The notes: generated by a model not told the origin, from the sequence alone. Shown: positions 12,786-24,043, counted from the stretch's first letter. The stretch is 64,000 nucleotides of DNA from Fragilaria radians (GCA_900642245.1 CAAAJI010000047.1:135267-199266), one strand, 5' to 3'. Program-made: numbers and translations.

Positions 12786-12968
12786 GATTTTATGTTCCGT
12801 GTGAAGATTGAATCTTGCTACAACTTTTACTCGAGATTCAGGATGATTTTCAGTAGAGTAACCACCATTAAATCTTTCTTATTGACAGGCCTTCGCTGAT
12901 GTCATGTCCATTGTGACAGCAACAAGGTTGGAATCACTCGAGTAACAAGCAAAATCAACTGGATGTTT

Positions 12969-13663
12969 TCCTGGGACGAGGACAAACAAACAATATTTTT
13001 AGTATACACTGACAGGAAATATTCAAGTAAAAATGATATAAATGTTCGTTTGCAGTCAATACTCTTCTTTCTTTGTTATTTTAAAGAAAGTTAGGGGTTA
13101 GGAGCCTTTAATGTTGATTGTGTGGCTCCTATTCCTCTCCTTCCCCTCTTAGTTGGAGGCGTTATGCTTAATGTTTTTGGTTAGCCATTGTGTCTAATCA
13201 TGAAAGTACAACTGCTGAAATTGTTGTCATTGTTTCTACCATAACTATCAAGTATCTTTGTCCGCTGAGATGCAGCATCAAATCAGAACATACAGCTGCC
13301 TAAAATCTGGCATATCTACATGAACTTAGCTTTGCGATAAAAATCTCAATTCGCTTACACATTAACGGTATATCGCTGTGTTGATTCCTACTAACACAAC
13401 ATGCATCTTCACTCATTCTGCGATTCCTGTATTCGTTCTTCCTTTGTCACATCTGATACTATGATTATGTTTAAGGGCATAGTTCTCCTTCATCAATTGC
13501 AAAGCATTCTTTAATTGCTGAAAAAATCAATTCAGCTTATCCAGTGAGAAAAAATCTTTGGCACTGAAGGGGATATGGAAAACGTATGTAGTACTAATGA
13601 TGAACGAATGACATCCGTACACAAATTATATTCTCAGTTTTTACAGTTTGTTTACTTTCTGTC
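12969..13663. other. Intergenic between PFKFB-like and SAL1-like genes
   Basis: Promoter-side region of two divergent genes. The low-complexity T/C-rich stretch near 13060-13150 is not coding. Part of the PFKFB 5' exons may lie here, but I could not define them. Confidence 0.35.
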
Positions 13664-14980
13664 ATGTTGTTTCAATTACATTATAATCACATCGGGTTTC
13701 GGAGTCAAAGGCTCCATTATTGCGTCGCAGCATCGTTTGCTCTGATTCTCAAATCGTATCTTAGAACGGCTTCAGCATGGGCCGTTCCCTCCGATCCTTC
13801 ATTTCGTGGATCCCGAACAAGCTGGAAAGCTCTCTCGGGTACATCGATATCCGACCATGCAGAGTTACCCTTGGAGTATCCTCGTCGTTCGGATGTTTTG
13901 ATAGCTCTAGAGGCAGTAAGGAAGGCATGTGCCGTTACCATGCATCTACAGCCATCGACTACTTCGGGGATCGCAACCGTTTCAAAAGCTGATCTTTCTC
14001 CCGTAACCGTTGGTGATTTTGCAGCTCAAGCGATTGTTCTACGTCACCTGCATGAATACTTTCCCCAAGACTCATTCATTGCAGAAGAAAGTTGCCAGCC
14101 ATTGGAGAGCGATAATCAACTCGCTATGGAAATTTTAACCGCAACGGGCATGGAAAGTTTAGAGGCACTGAAAACTAGTATTCAATTGGGCAAGCAGTAT
14201 GAACTATGGGATCAGATCGGTCGGCCTGCTCGAGTCTGGTGCCTTGACCCTATAGATGGTACGAAAGGGTTTTTGAGGGGTAAGCGCGAAGGAGGCCAGT
14301 ACTGTGTTGCTCTTGCTTTATTAGAAAACGGTGTTCCAACCATTGGGATTCTTGGATGTCCTAATCTCCCTGTGAATCCATCGGATGAAAACTTTGTATG
14401 GAGGGAGGATGAAACTGAGAACAACAATCAAAGCTCTAGAGGCTGTATTTTTGTTGCAAGTAAAGGTGGCGGGTGCTATCAACTTCCCTACATACCTGGT
14501 TCACCGGCTCAGAAATTACAGGTTACACAAAATGATGGCTCAATCCGAAAGATTTCCGAGGGACGCTTTTGTATTGGTGTAGAAAAATTTAGCGATGCTC
14601 TCGGACAGTGTCCTCGAACGGCGAAAATTCTTCTTGGTGAAGATGCATTAGATGACGATGGCAACATTGGTAACGCACGTAAGATTGATAGCCAAGCCAA
14701 GTATGGAATATTAGCCCGAGCAGGAGCCGAATACTATGCGCGACTTCCCAGGCCAGGATATCTCGAATGGATCTGGGATCACGCTGCAGGGAATGTTGTC
14801 TTGTCTGAAGCTGGTGGGAAAATGACTGATTTGGTCGGACAAGATATTGATTTTTCGTTAGGAGCCAAAATGGCAGATACAGTTCTAGGTGTCCTGGGAA
14901 GTAATGGAGGCAAATTTCATGATGCTCTAGTAGATGCGTTTCAGAAACAAGAAGCATTAAGGACCCAATCTTCACCCTAA
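13664..14980 (+). CDS. 3'(2'),5'-bisphosphate nucleotidase, SAL1/HAL2 type, probably plastid-targeted
   Basis: 438 aa, one exon, starting at the first in-frame ATG. A member of the inositol monophosphatase superfamily: KADLSPVTVGD (108-118), metal-binding EES (141-143), DPIDGTKGF (195-203) and WDHAAG (371-376). Spacing and the GQYCVALALLENG segment match SAL1/HAL2/BPNT1 rather than true inositol phosphatases. The enzyme removes the 3'-phosphate from PAP (adenosine 3',5'-bisphosphate), a by-product of sulfotransfer that inhibits XRN exoribonucleases. Residues 18-38 form a signal-peptide-like hydrophobic stretch ending TASA, followed by WAVP (39-42): an ASA|W variant of the diatom plastid ASAF motif. 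Plant SAL1 is known in chloroplasts, so plastid import is plausible but inferred. CAF1 lies 0.9 kb downstream on the same strand. Confidence 0.92.
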   Translation: MLFQLHYNHIGFRSQRLHYCVAASFALILKSYLRTASAWAVPSDPSFRGSRTSWKALSGTSISDHAELPLEYPRRSDVLIALEAVRKACAVTMHLQPSTTSGIATVSKADLSPVTVGDFAAQAIVLRHLHEYFPQDSFIAEESCQPLESDNQLAMEILTATGMESLEALKTSIQLGKQYELWDQIGRPARVWCLDPIDGTKGFLRGKREGGQYCVALALLENGVPTIGILGCPNLPVNPSDENFVWREDETENNNQSSRGCIFVASKGGGCYQLPYIPGSPAQKLQVTQNDGSIRKISEGRFCIGVEKFSDALGQCPRTAKILLGEDALDDDGNIGNARKIDSQAKYGILARAGAEYYARLPRPGYLEWIWDHAAGNVVLSEAGGKMTDLVGQDIDFSLGAKMADTVLGVLGSNGGKFHDALVDAFQKQEALRTQSSP

Positions 14981-15898
14981 AAGATATCAATATCTTTCAA
15001 GAATATTGGTAATGATGTTTAAACACCTTTTTTCCTCTTCGTAAGTATAAGTTTACAATATAATGAAAAATGACACTTAGATAAGGGCTAACTCTGCAGA
15101 AACAGGAAAATGGGTGCTACAACTACCATAACCCAAGAAACAACAACTTGTGACTTAATGACAAGATAGAATTGTAGAGACATAGGTTTAAGGATTTTTA
15201 CATTACATTGTGATAATAACTATGACTATTGATTCAACACTAGAAACCTGGAATTTCCTTATATGTATTCAAAACCGAAGAAAAATCTCTTTTCATCTCA
15301 TGTTGAAGTTGTAAAGTGAATATTTAATCTTGATGTTGAGTATATATTTATCCTAGTTTGAAATAAAATGAAATACTCAACTTTTAGGGTGCTACTCATT
15401 GTCATGTAAAGGGATTGCCATTTTGACGACGGGGTGTTTGGTTTGTACGAAATTTCAGAAGTTCATTCTGACATGCATCAGCAATGTATATATCATTTTT
15501 GTCCATTCAGCTTCGCATACACCAGTCCACGATAAATTGACCTAACGGGGCAGTCCTTCTCAAAGAGTCTACTATCTGAACTTTTGCGGGTGAAATAAGG
15601 ACAGAAGAATTGGAATTCAGGGCCCTTTTAGGCAATTTTTTAGGCAAAACTTGAATCTGACATCGTATGTATCCCTGCGTATACATGTTCCTCGATGGAA
15701 TGAAACATACCCTTTGGCAGAAGATAAGTGGTTGGCAACTTTAAACTATCTTGCTTGCTAGTGTGACGACGGTAGTCGGGTGTCAATCGCACTGGAGCAG
15801 AGGTACTGGATACAGAAGGTTGACCTACGATACTGTAGTCGAGTACTTCGCGGTATCCTTGGCAAGGAAAAGAGCTGTGCTGACAATGTAAAGTCGCC
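14981..15898. other. Intergenic upstream of CAF1
   Basis: 918 bp, AT-rich up to about 15400 and more mixed near CAF1. On the minus strand an 86-codon ORF (15900-15640) starts within the same CATG as the CAF1 start codon; I do not recognise it and treat it as unproven. Confidence 0.35.
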
Positions 15899-17105
15899 AT
15901 GACTACCTTTCAACAACAGCCAAAGGTGTCATCCCTTTTGTCGACGGAATCTCCTCCTTTCAATCCTCGAGGATCCCTGAATCAGTCTCCTGTTCCGAAT
16001 TACACTAATAACATTCCTTCACGAAACAATTCTCCTTATCGTTCTAGGAGCTCGTCTCCAATTCGTAGATCTATGTTACCATCACACAGCAACGCCATTG
16101 CCAAATATGAATTCGAACATGATGGGTAGGTAAAAAATTATTTAATGATGTGCACAAGTTTTATTCCTTATACTTTCCAAATAACGTTATTTGCGTTAAA
16201 ACCAAACTTGGACCGCAATATCTCACACTTGGATATGATTTAATTGCAGAGAGACTATTGAAATTCGCAATGTCTGGGCTGAAAATGTAGAGGAAGAAAT
16301 GGCCTGTATTCGAGAGCTTATTGAAACTCATCCATTTGTGGCCATGGATACCGAGTTCCCAGGTGTTGTGGCTAGACCAGTATCGGAAACATATTCTCCC
16401 GATTTTCACTACAAATTGCTAAAGGTGAATGTTGATTTGCTTAAAATTATTCAACTAGGATTGTCGTTTGCAGACGAAGAAGGAAACTTTGCCAGAGGGT
16501 GTCCTTGCTGGCAATTCAATTTCAAGTTTAGTTTACAAGATGACATGTTCGCCCAAGATTCTATCGATTTATTGGTCAACTCTGGAATATCCTTTGATGA
16601 TCATGCCACACGAGGTATCGATCCTCATTTATTTGGGGAACTCCTCGTTGTTAGTGGACTTGTTCTCGATGACCGAGTCAAGTGGGTTTCGTTTCACTCT
16701 GGCTACGATTACGGCTACCTCCTTAAATTGCTTACGACATCTGAGCTCCCTTCGGATGAAAAGGGCTTCTTTGAATCGCTAAAGCTTTACTTTCCAACAA
16801 TTTATGACATAAAGTACATGACGTCGCTCGTAGACGGCCACTTTGGAGGCTTACAAAAGCTAGCTGATGATTTGGGTTGTCAGCGACTAGGGGCAGAGCA
16901 TCAGGCGGGATCCGACTCTCTCTTGACGATGTCCACCTACTTTGCTCTGGCTCGGAGCAAATTTTCTTCTGGAAACTCGGGTGAAATCGATGATTCAAGG
17001 TACAAGAATGAACTCTATGGTTATGGAAATAATCATACGGTTCGAAAAGGTCCAGGCAATTTTAATCATCAATCCAGTTCGATCGGAGGTGATGTTGGTA
17101 TTTAA
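15899..17105 (+). CDS. CAF1: CCR4-NOT deadenylase subunit CAF1/POP2 (CNOT7/8 type)
   Basis: Two exons, 15899-16125 and 16250-17105, joined across a 124-bp phase-2 GT-AG intron, give 360 aa. The junction restores the invariant ETIEIRNVWAENVEEE start of the domain. CAF1 is a DEDDh 3'-5' exoribonuclease that shortens mRNA poly(A) tails within CCR4-NOT. Catalytic residues are all present: D109 and E111 (MDTEFPG), D229 (SGYDYGYLL), and H293 with D298 (AEHQAGSDSLLT). The N-terminal 75 residues are a Ser/Pro/Asn-rich, probably disordered extension with RSRSSSPIRR, longer than in animal CNOT7. The C-terminal tail after about residue 310 is Gly/Asn-rich. The CNOT10 gene of the same complex lies 3.7 kb downstream on the other strand. 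Confidence 0.96.
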
Positions 17106-17812
17106 GAAAAAATATTATCCAGAGATAAAAGGCAATAGGTCAACCATTCTCTTTATTTCTTGTTTATCTTAATGCTAGATTTCTCTTGTAGAATTCCAAT
17201 GAAATACTATTTCTATAGCTATATCTGCAAGCGATATAAATTTACACGACCCAAACAAGTTTCCAAACACAATACTGAGTTGGTTCTTATCTTCCAACTG
17301 CAAAAGAAAGGTATTTGCAGTGAGTTAATGCATGGCAAGACTCTGGAATGCATTTAGAATTCTAAGCGTATTCTGGAAGGAATGCGTCGAATTGGGAAGA
17401 AAAGTCAAACAGAAACAGTTGATCCATATAAAATTTCAGATATTGTATGTTTTAGCCAAAGACAAATACATTTATTCTTCAAATTATATGGGTTTATCTG
17501 GTAAGATTGCTTGGTAATTTGAACTTTTTATTCGAGTTTACCTACTCTGAAATGATGTTTCCCAGTCTGAAAAGTGTCTAATTCTGAATCGTTTATTAAG
17601 GATCAGAGATGATAGTTTTCCTGCTAAGCAGTGTAATTTGTCTCATGTTTTCATATTGAAAGATCTTTACCATAGTCTCATTTTAACAAAAGACTCAAGA
17701 ATTTCATAATTACACTCCTTGGAAAACCAGTCCCAGGAATCGGGAATTTCCTAAAGCGCTGTATGAAAATCCGATATCTAACATAGTTTTCAACTTTTTG
17801 CTGCCGTTCATC
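17106..17812. other. Intergenic
   Basis: About 700 bp of AT-rich sequence between CAF1 and the PDI fusion gene, both on the plus strand. It contains short ORFs without family features; likely the CAF1 3' UTR and the next promoter. Confidence 0.4.
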
Positions 17813-19505
17813 ATGTCGTCGGTACGATGGGCAGCTAATCTTGATATGTATAGAAAGGTCCCAATGGATCTCCTAGAAGGTACTAAGAGAGGATCTATCC
17901 TTTCTTATGTGGCTATCTCTGTCATGATAATTTTATTTTTGTTGGAAACGAGAGCCTACCTAGAGTCGAGGTACGATTTCATTCTGATTCATGTTGCACT
18001 ATTCAAATGCTTCTAATGACATTCGTTTCTGTAGCTGGTTCACTAATCTAAAACTAGATAGTAGTAAAGAGGATCAAGTACAAGTAAATTTCAACATCAC
18101 AATGCTCGATCTGCGTTGCGACTGGACGGTTGTTGACACAGTCTCTGTTTTGGGAACCGAACAAAACATCACTTCTCACATTACAAAATGGCATGTTGAT
18201 GGTGAAGGCATTCGTCGTCACTTTCAAGGCCGCAATAAGTTTCAACACACTATTAAGCTATTTGATGATTCTATCACTGAGTCGATGGAAGAATTATTAG
18301 AAGATGGAGAAGACGCCATCAGTTTGGATGAGACAACATATAACTATGCTTTGACGGAGAACGAATATGTTTTCGTAGATTATTATGCTTCGTGGTGTTC
18401 TCATGTAAGAAGTTTTCAAGTTTATCTTTATTCAAATTGAGCTCAAAGATCTCACCTGGGTACATTACAGTGTCGTGATTTGGCTCCGACATGGGAAACT
18501 TTGGCGGAAGTTATGGATGCGGCTGCAGAAGAAATTGTTCTCTCGAACGCACACGAGTCGAAAGATTCTTGGACTGATGAGGAGTTCGCTCATGCCAAAA
18601 AATTGGAGAAGCCGGTAATGATCGCAAAGATTGATTGTGTAAATCACTTGACATTATGTCAGAGTGAGAATATACGGGCATATCCAACTTTACGTCTCTT
18701 CATTGACGGAAAGACTTTCGAAGATTATCGTGGGCATCGTACAATTATTGAGATCGTTGACTGGCTAAATGCAAAGGAGGAAGATCATAAGAAGGCTTTG
18801 GGCTATGATGCAACGGTTACACAGTATGCACAGGAAGCAGCTAAAAAGCGTATGGAGGCCTCCGCTGAGGAAAAAGAGTGGGCGACTAAAGTGAATCATC
18901 ACAAAATCAAAAATAATATCCGAGAATGGAATCAGGAAGAACATCCAGGATGTCAGGTCTCAGGTTGGATTATGGTTGACAGAGTTCCAGGAAATTTTCA
19001 TATTAAAGCTCGATCCAATCATCACGATTTGGTTCCTCACATGACAAATGTTTCCCATATAGTTCATCATCTTAGTATCGGTGAACCTATGGTTCATCGC
19101 CTTCTTGGAAATAAAGATGTTGCTGCTCCAGATGAGCTCCTGAAAAAGCTTGCCCCCATGAACAATTTCGCATTTGTAACTCATGGACTTCATGAAGCCT
19201 TTCATCACTATCTCAAAATCATCACGACGGATGTAGATGGACTGAGTAGTCGTGCCCGCAAGAAAAAGGCATTTCAAATAATGCGGAATAGTCAATTGGC
19301 CATGTATGCTAATGATGTGGTGCCAGAAGCTAAGTTTATGTACGATCTTTCCCCGATTTCAGTGGAGTACAAGAAGAAAGGAAGGCATTGGTACGACTAT
19401 TTGACGTCCTTAATGGCCATTATCGGAGGTACATTCACAGTGGTTGGAATGCTGGAAGCTGGTATTCATGCAGCTGTTCAAAAAAGTAAACGAACAGCGT
19501 CTTAA
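17813..19505 (+). CDS. ERGIC/Erv41-46 with internal thioredoxin domain (PDI-C / PDIL5-3/5-4 type)
   Basis: Three exons, 17813-17970, 18035-18404 and 18471-19505 (introns of 64 bp, phase 2, and 66 bp, phase 0), give 520 aa. The N-terminal ERGIC domain (DMYRKVPMDLLEGTKRGS) is followed by a first TM segment (ILSYVAISVMIILFLLE). A thioredoxin domain with active site W-C-S-H-C (C174, C177) comes next. The COPII/ERV domain has GCQVSGWIMVDRVPGNFHI and FAFVTHGLHEAFHH, and a second TM segment is near the C-terminus (LTSLMAIIGGTFTVVGMLEAGI). This is the plant/protist PDI-C architecture, an ER-Golgi cycling oxidoreductase or cargo receptor of early secretion. The second intron splits the CxxC, between His176 and Cys177. 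The C-terminus is KRTAS, with no KDEL. The codon at 17798 is not an ATG; the ATG at 17813 fits the family. Confidence 0.94.
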
Positions 19506-20816
19506 ACTCCCTTCCTCTCTTTCTCTCTGAATCAAAACATTATACACATCAATGGAATAGAGGTATCAATTGATCTAGCTTACATTTTCACGATCTGAAG
19601 GAAACCTCTTTTTTAATTCTTCATCTGATAGAATCGTTTATCGAGGCTTGTCATGCACTAATGTGGATTAATTAACAATAGTTATAGACAGGGCTTTTCT
19701 CGCTGTTACCTTGTAGGGGAAAATTTTTCGTAAGGATACAAGAATAAGTAACGCAACTTTTATGGATTGTGTTTATCTGAGGCTATAGAAATGTAATACC
19801 GAATTAGGTTGTTTGCTTCAGATTAAGAAATTCATTCATTACCCTGATTTTGAATGTTTCCAACTTGATCATGGAAAAATGTGCAGAATTTGATATTCGG
19901 AATCTCCATGAATTGGCAGTTGGCTGTTAAATAATCAGATAATATATATATGCTTGACACAGTTAGGTGTTTTCAAGAACAGCTAGGAAAGCATTGTGAG
20001 AACTTAATCATTATTTAGACATCATTTGGCTCTAACCATATCTTCCAAGAAACCGACTTTTGCCATAAGGATCTCTAAATGAATGAGGTGTAGAGCAGAG
20101 AGCGAAAAAGGTTTCGTGAGTGGGGTAAACGTGTGTAATGCAACGTTTCTGCGCAGATGAAAAGTGTCTGTGACTAACAATACAAGACGAAAGCAGCCAA
20201 GCGATAACATTTTAGGACGGTTTTTGAAGGCAATAAAATCATAGAATCATGATACCAAAGACAGAAAAAAATCGAGATTGAGTTTGCCTCTGCAGTGACT
20301 AAGCATTGTGAATTTAGGAGTTGCTTTCCTATCGCTATTTTTCACATGAAATTTGAACAGCCGGAAATCATCACATGATTCTTGTTGTATACTCAAGTTT
20401 AAACATGAGCTTGACCAGGAATGATTCAGAGTGTGTTAAGTACTTCAATAAAATCTAAGTAATATGGCAGTTGCATGGTTATGGTGCTATTCATATTCTT
20501 TCAGGTTTCAACTTGGTTTCATTCAGATCCGATTTCGCATCTGCATGGTTCTTGAAGCACGTGATATCAAGCAAAGTTATTTCCTTTGACCATCATGCTT
20601 CAAAATAATGAAAAGTCGGCATTTGAAACACTCATACCTCCTCTATGGACATGTAAGGGTCATGGTACTCAGATTCAGATGAATTATTAATGATGAGATA
20701 AAACTACTTTGAGCAGTATAATATATTATTTCCCATTGAGAACCAAGTGAATCATAGTTGTAGTATGTTATCTACTCTTTAAATCAGTACACAAGACTTG
20801 AACACAAAATTGCACT
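19506..20816. other. Intergenic between convergent genes
   Basis: 1.3 kb with no recognisable gene. A pyrimidine-rich tract (CCCTTCCTCTCTTTCTCTC) follows the PDI stop codon at about 19508. The rest is AT-rich. Confidence 0.4.
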
Positions 20817-22999
20817 TCATCTCGAAGATCGTAAGACAGATAGCGCGCCGTCTCGATTACCTTCCTTCAGCATGCAATAAAGCAAGGCTTTTCGGGCACT
20901 GAAGCAGCTGGCTGCCTCGGAGAGTTCCACCTCATCCTCTAGGCTGATTGCAGACATAGCGAGTTTCTTCGCAGTACCAAGTCGCCCCATGGCAGCAGTG
21001 GCAGCGCTCGCACTCGTACGAACCATCGCTTGAGCTATTTTTACACGCTTCATTCTATCAGTTATTTCTTTAGAGTTCACAATATTAGGAGTAGGAAGTG
21101 TTCCCACTCCTGCCAAGTCAGCTGCAAGTCGATCTAAAGTTGAATCATCTTCGTTTTCCCCTGTGAGAAACTTTAGAGCACCAGCAGCATCTCCTAAGGC
21201 ACAGCATGCCTCGCAGCCATACATAGAAGCTGTAGCCTTTCGACGCTTATGCATCAAATTGTGTAATCCACTAGTTTCTTTGCGAGTCGCGGCATCCATT
21301 AAAAGCAATTTGGCAAGAAAGAGAGCCTGCTTATACTCCTTCAATTCAAGCATGACATAAGCTTGCGCACATCTAGCAGATTCTAAGCAGTCACGGTCCA
21401 TTTTAAGTCCTGGAGAGCCAATACTGGCATCCCGTAAAAGCTTCATGACTCTATCAAGACAGAACGACGCCTGCTGAAGAGGGTATTTGTTGCAGTATTC
21501 CATATCTTCCTTGCTTCCAAGCGTTGAATTTGATCCTCCTCTTTTTCCACTGTCATCGTTGTAAGTAAGCCTAGCGAAAATTGCAGTTGGCTTTCCGTTA
21601 TCTTCAACAACAGCAAAACTGCTTCCGTTCTCAGTTCTTGATCTCAATTTGAGCTTCTCTACGTGAAGGCCTACGAGAATCAATGAGAAAAGAAATATCG
21701 ATACTGCAGATTATGAATCCTTCAATACGCACCTATGCAGGCCTCTGCCATACGCAGCCAGCACCTTGGTCTATCACTGCACTTTTTGGAATTTACAACA
21801 CAGGAGGCCATACATTCATACGCTGCTTCATAACGCCCAGCTTGAAGTGCACAGAGAGCCGTATTTGCCAGCAATACCCAGGTAGTGTCACAGCGAACCA
21901 TTCCATCTGATCGAAAGATACCACCTCTTGATGCACTTAAGGCCTTGGCTGCAGAATGAAGCGCTAAGTAACGTTTGTGACTTGTTGCGTAAATAATGGC
22001 ATGATTATTCAAATCTACGCACTCATAAGAAGGATCATTGTGGGAGGATCTGGCTTCAGCAGAAAGTAGAAGAGATTTCTTAGTGTTTCCTTTAAGCTGT
22101 TCCAATCGACCCTTCAAATTGAGTGCCGACTGGTGATGTGCTTGCAACAAGCCATCTTGTGTACCGATTTCAATGTTCAGTTGATTTATCTTTTCCCTAT
22201 GATTTCGTTGATTTGCAATGTCATCACCTCGATCTGAAGAACTTCCAATCGAAATTGTTTCTCCAGTGGTTCGAATCTTCTGATTGAATAGTTCCATGGC
22301 TTGTTTGAGTTCTTTCTTGATGCCACGAACTTTGGATTCGGCAACAGTCCCATGAATTTGGTCATGTTGAGAAAAATCCAAGCGAGATTTGTATATTTGC
22401 AAGCGAAATTTAAGCTGGGCATCTGAATCCAAATCTTGCAGCTCTAGCCAGGTCGTGAGGGCGTCTGAAGTACAAATGTCGTCCAATTGGTTCAAGCCAT
22501 CATGGCTACCTTCTGACGAGGCGAGGATACAATCCAACACCAAGAATGCCATGTTAACTGTAATATTCAGAAGTTCTTCATGAACAATCTCTCTTTGAGT
22601 TATCATTGGGCGAAACAGACTGATCAATTGCTCAGAAGCTTCACGCGGCTTTCCAGAGCCAAAAATCACCAAACTTTCATTGAACTTCAAAATAAAGCCT
22701 CTCTTCGTCTTTTTACGACTAGGAAAACTTCCATTGTTTGTTTCTGTATCCCATTGCTCTTTCCAAAACCCTATCTTTTGAATAAACGAATCATCCCCTT
22801 CAGCCAAGTGAGCCAAAAGGCTTTGATTGTAAGCTTGACTAAAGTTAAGTTCATTGCTCCCAAGGGCTCGATATGCGTCTAAGGCGACTACTGAATCTCC
22901 TTGATGATCGTAGAGACTAGCAGCATACTCCACTGAAGGAGTTGAGTTACTGTTTGAAAGCATATTGCGTCCTCGAATAGCAGGACGGGAAGATTTCAT
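20817..22999 (-). CDS. CNOT10: CCR4-NOT complex subunit 10 (CNOT10-like TPR protein)
   Basis: Two exons, 22999-21733 and 21670-20817, with a 62-bp phase-1 intron, give 706 aa. The protein is alpha-helical with TPR-like repeats. The first part has YAASLYDHQGDSVVALDAYRAL and FNQSLLAH-like spacing; the centre has LNNHAIIYATSHKRYLALHS. The run ALCALQAGRYEAAYECM followed by RPRCWLRMAEACIG matches the CNOT10 hallmark region (a lone-TPR pair followed by PRLWLRLAECCI). The C-terminal part ends in a further repeat (MLKEGNRDGALSVL). CNOT10 forms a module with CNOT11 on the CNOT1 N-terminus, next to the CAF1/CCR4 nuclease site. The start is the first ATG. Assignment rests on the central motif and overall length (human CNOT10 is about 740 aa). 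Confidence 0.82.
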
Positions 23000-23264
23000 C
23001 GTAGACAGGCTTACTTACACAGCAAGTCAAACTTGACAAATCTCACCAGCAGAGTAAAAAACCTTTTTTATCGAAACGGAAAGAAAACATTGAAAGCTCA
23101 TGACCTATTCTTGTCGTCTAGCTCCCCGGATGTATCCATTAGTCTTGGCAACCGACAATTCGTGTTACTTTCTGCTTCTTGATTAGATTATACAATCAAA
23201 AATTGTTATCTATTTTAACACTTTTTCTGCAATTAGCTCTTATGTCAATTTCTAATCAAAAGTT
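23000..23264. other. Intergenic, upstream of CNOT10-like gene
   Basis: AT-rich, no feature seen. Confidence 0.35.
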
Positions 23265-23760
23265 GAAGTGTGACAAGAATTGATATTTAACTCATCAAAT
23301 AGATTATAAGCCTGGTGATACTGAATTTTTTCCCATTCCAGCCCAAGTACTATCACTCTTGACAACAAGATGTTCATCAGCCTTTCGCTCAATTTAAAGC
23401 AAAATGAATCATTATCCTATTTAATCATTGTTACCCTCATCATTTCCTTATATGCAGACACTTCTAGAACTTTGATGACGATGTGCAATGTCTAGACGGG
23501 AGTAATTTGATTAAGTGAAGGAGCATTCCCATGCTAGATATGTACCTGGATTGCATGATAATATCAATTCCTTCAAGGCAATCAGTTGGCATCACCCAAC
23601 CTAAAATCTGAGGAAGTCTGGAGATTATTTTCCTTTGATTTTTCACTAAGGCTCTGTCTAGAGTAATGAATCAAAGGAGCTTGCATGATCCAACCTCTTC
23701 CTTTCTTAACTTCCTGGATAATCTTGCAGCAGTTAATTATTCATTTCTTTCACAATGTGT
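23265..23760 (-). mobile_element. Ty1/copia remnant, RT end to RNase H
   Basis: On the minus strand a broken reading follows the end of a copia reverse transcriptase into RNase H. YISSMGMLLHLIKLLPSRH corresponds to the conserved YRSGVGMLLYLVKHSRPD. Further on, KADEHLVVKSDSTWAG corresponds to the RNase H start (SDSDWAGD). Stops and frameshifts interrupt it. The same region recurs in a better-preserved copy at 42.5-43.6 kb, about 60-70% similar by eye over matching blocks such as AATGTCTA...GGAG and GAGCTTGCATG. Confidence 0.75.
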
Positions 23761-23971
23761 TATACAGTACTTCTTATCTATGGTTATGGCATTGCGTCAA
23801 AACTCTACCAAGTCTAGATTATGAATAAACTGGAATTATTCCAAGGTCAAGTGATTTGCCATGGTCTTTGAGCTATAAAATTAGACATATGCACAACCTA
23901 CCCTTTACCGTTAAATTATTTTTTGCACCTCTATTAATTTTTATACAGCTAAATTTCTCTCGACGTCAGGT

Positions 23972-24043
23972 ACCTGGTTAGCTCAGTGGAAGAGCGCACG
24001 ACTTTTAATCGTGTGGTCGTGGGTTCGATCCCCACATCGGGTG
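23972..24043 (+). tRNA. trnK-UUU: tRNA-Lys (anticodon TTT)
   Basis: 72-nt cloverleaf. The acceptor stem is ACCTGGT/ATCGGGT (7 bp with G-T pairs) and the discriminator is G. The D arm is GCTC/GAGC with a short 7-nt loop. The anticodon stem CACGA/TCGTG encloses CTTTTAA, giving anticodon TTT (Lys). The T arm is GTGGG TTCGATC CCCAC. There is no intron. The internal A box (TAGCTCAGTGG) and B box (GGTTCGATCC) are intact. A TTTT at 24067-24070 could terminate Pol III. No CCA is encoded, as expected for a nuclear tRNA. Confidence 0.97.

Noticed and set aside
15640..15900. 86-codon minus-strand ORF upstream of CAF1
   Set aside because: No family, and it lies in the likely CAF1 promoter and 5' UTR; kept only as a finding about the shared CATG.
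17798..17812. Upstream start for the PDI fusion at 17798
   Set aside because: That codon is TTG; the ATG at 17813 fits the family N-terminus.
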